Shown here: positions 62,966 to 64,000 of the stretch, piece by piece
How the letters are laid out: each line of letters begins with the position of its first letter
How positions within the stretch are numbered: position 1 is the stretch's first letter
Origin: Sulfitobacter guttiformis
Lineage (GTDB): Bacteria > Pseudomonadota > Alphaproteobacteria > Rhodobacterales > Rhodobacteraceae
DNA: 64,000 nucleotides
NCBI RefSeq assembly: GCF_003610455.1
Contig: NZ_RAQK01000001.1
Span: 310,001-374,000 of the forward strand
Reading direction: 5' to 3'
Notes under the pieces: generated by a model
The model's input: only the letters and a program-made list of their open reading frames with translations
The model's database searches: none
Told to the model about the DNA's origin: nothing
Position numbers and translations under genes: made by a program

Positions 62966-63976
62966 TTAACTGCCGCTGACTCCAGCCTCGGCGAACGTAG
63001 CCATTCCGCTGTGGCATTCGAGCGCTGCTTTCACAATCTGGATGGCAAGCGCCCCGCCAGAAGCTTCGCCCAGCCGCAAGCCGAGCGACAAAAGCGGTGA
63101 TTTGTTCAGGGCAGCCAGCAGGCGGTCATGCCCCCCTTCGGAGCTGAGATGGCCCGCGAGGCAGTGGTCAAGTGCGCTGATATGCGTATGCGCAAGGCAC
63201 GCTGCGGCGGCAGTGCAGATAAACCCGTCAAGGATAACGGGAATACGCAGGCTGCGCGCGCGCGCAATCGCCCCCGCCATCGCAGCCAGTTCACGACCGC
63301 CCAGACGGCGAAGCGTCTCAATTCCGTCGCCTTTCCCTTTGTGCAGCGCCAGCCCTTCATCCACCACACGTGTTTTATGGGCAAGGCCGGTATCGTCTAC
63401 GCCTGTTCCCCGCCCTGTCCAGTCCGCAGCATCGCCCCCAAGAAGGGCGGCGGCGAGAGCAGCGGCGGGAGTTGTATTGCCAATGCCCATCTCTCCAACC
63501 ACCAGCAGATCGGCATTTGTGCGCACAGCATTCCAGCCCGTGCTGAGGGCGGCGAGCATATCTTCCGCCGACATGGCGGGCCCCTTTGTAAAATCATCCG
63601 TAGGGCGGTCAAGCTCGAGCGCGTGCACATCGAGCTGCGCACCGGCTGCGCGCGCCAGCTGGTTGATTGCGGCCCCCCCATGCTCGAAATTCATCACCAT
63701 CTGTGCAGTCACCTCGGGCGGAAAGGCGGACACGCCTTGCGCCGCCACGCCATGATTCCCGGCAAACACAATAATCTGCGGGGCTGAAATGCGCGGCTGC
63801 GAATTACCGCGCCAGCCTGCGTACCACTGCGCAATATCCTCCAGCCGTCCCAGCGCGCCGGGCGGTTTGGTTAGCTGGCTATTGCGATCTGCGGCACCGT
63901 CGCGGGCCGCTGCGTCAACATCGGGCATATCCGCCAGCGCAGCGCGAAACGCGTCTAAATCAGAAAACTCGACCAT
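62966..63976 (-). CDS. cobT: Nicotinate-nucleotide--dimethylbenzimidazole phosphoribosyltransferase
   Basis: Makes alpha-ribazole phosphate for the lower ligand of cobalamin. 336 residues from the ATG at 63976, chosen because AAGG stands eight bases upstream; ATG 63991 and GTG 63997 are in-frame alternatives. Motifs: [15 protein letters not shown] near residue 34, [39 protein letters not shown] and the catalytic-glutamate region [15 protein letters not shown]...[13 protein letters not shown]. Other cobalamin genes are expected outside the right edge. Confidence 0.94.
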   Translation of the reverse strand: MVEFSDLDAFRAALADMPDVDAAARDGAADRNSQLTKPPGALGRLEDIAQWYAGWRGNSQPRISAPQIIVFAGNHGVAAQGVSAFPPEVTAQMVMNFEHGGAAINQLARAAGAQLDVHALELDRPTDDFTKGPAMSAEDMLAALSTGWNAVRTNADLLVVGEMGIGNTTPAAALAAALLGGDAADWTGRGTGVDDTGLAHKTRVVDEGLALHKGKGDGIETLRRLGGRELAAMAGAIARARSLRIPVILDGFICTAAAACLAHTHISALDHCLAGHLSSEGGHDRLLAALNKSPLLSLGLRLGEASGGALAIQIVKAALECHSGMATFAEAGVSGS

Positions 63977-64000
63977 TTTGATAACCTTCATTGCCACAGT

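Noticed and set aside
1..64000. CRISPR arrays, insertion sequences, prophage or integration sites at the tRNA genes
   Set aside because: No regularly spaced repeats, transposase, integrase or duplicated tRNA ends were found. Codon use is even throughout.

Overview
The window reads as one chromosomal segment of a marine alphaproteobacterium of the Rhodobacteraceae (Roseobacter group). The reasons are the gene order of the division and cell-wall cluster, Rhodobacterales-specific small families (DUF2484, a DUF1127 gene with cuckoo/CcsR-type RNA hairpins, a long dcw leader with an UpsM-like RNA), a TRAP transporter, C3-sulfonate catabolism genes, and even GC-rich codon use. I see no prophage, insertion sequence or CRISPR array.

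Region 1 (1-19498): the dcw cluster on the minus strand, in transcription order mraZ, rsmH, ftsL, ftsI, murE, murF, mraY, murD, [convergent flavoprotein and peroxiredoxin-like gene], ftsW, murG, murC, four small membrane-protein genes (two are tandem DUF2484 paralogues), murB, ddlB and the start of ftsQ, which runs off the left edge. Most joints are 4-base ATGA/GTGA overlaps. mraZ has a leader of several hundred bases with a perfect 12-bp terminator hairpin (UpsM-like RNA) and clusters of TGGGN boxes, the MraZ operator motif.

Region 2 (19499-31860): a membrane protein, the Fe-S carrier mrp, a DUF1127 gene bracketed by two arrays of hairpins whose loops show CCTCCC, a UvrD/PcrA helicase, a frameshifted PAS-protein remnant, an FMN alpha-hydroxyacid dehydrogenase, a lipoprotein, pyruvate carboxylase, a MAPEG protein and tRNA-Gly(GCC).

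Region 3 (32120-42813): a C3-sulfonate locus. On the minus strand lie hpsN, hpsO, hpsP (2,3-dihydroxypropane-1-sulfonate dehydrogenases) and comDE (sulfopyruvate decarboxylase). Divergent on the plus strand lie a LacI-type regulator, a DadA-like FAD oxidoreductase, a TRAP transporter and an Asp/Glu-racemase-like protein. A LacI-type palindrome overlaps the candidate hpsN -35 box. The step from sulfolactate (or cysteate) to sulfopyruvate has no standard enzyme here, and the FAD oxidoreductase is the obvious candidate. I consider this the most promising system in the window.

Region 4 (42806-50157): two small genes, then hisB-hisH and hisA-hisF-hisE, split by two opposed DUF2147 genes; a CoA-binding protein, a zinc-ribbon protein, an RlmB-type methyltransferase and tRNA-Tyr(GTA). 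Region 5 (50158-64000): a 683-residue repeat-containing extracellular-type protein, a GT-A-like glycosyltransferase, a ribbon-helix-helix protein with twin palindromes over its own promoter, metY, a 984-residue bitopic protein resembling a PilM/GspL-PilP/GspC fusion, hppD with a divergent Lrp/AsnC regulator, a Kef-type antiporter and cobT. Family names come from recognition of motifs and were not checked by database search.
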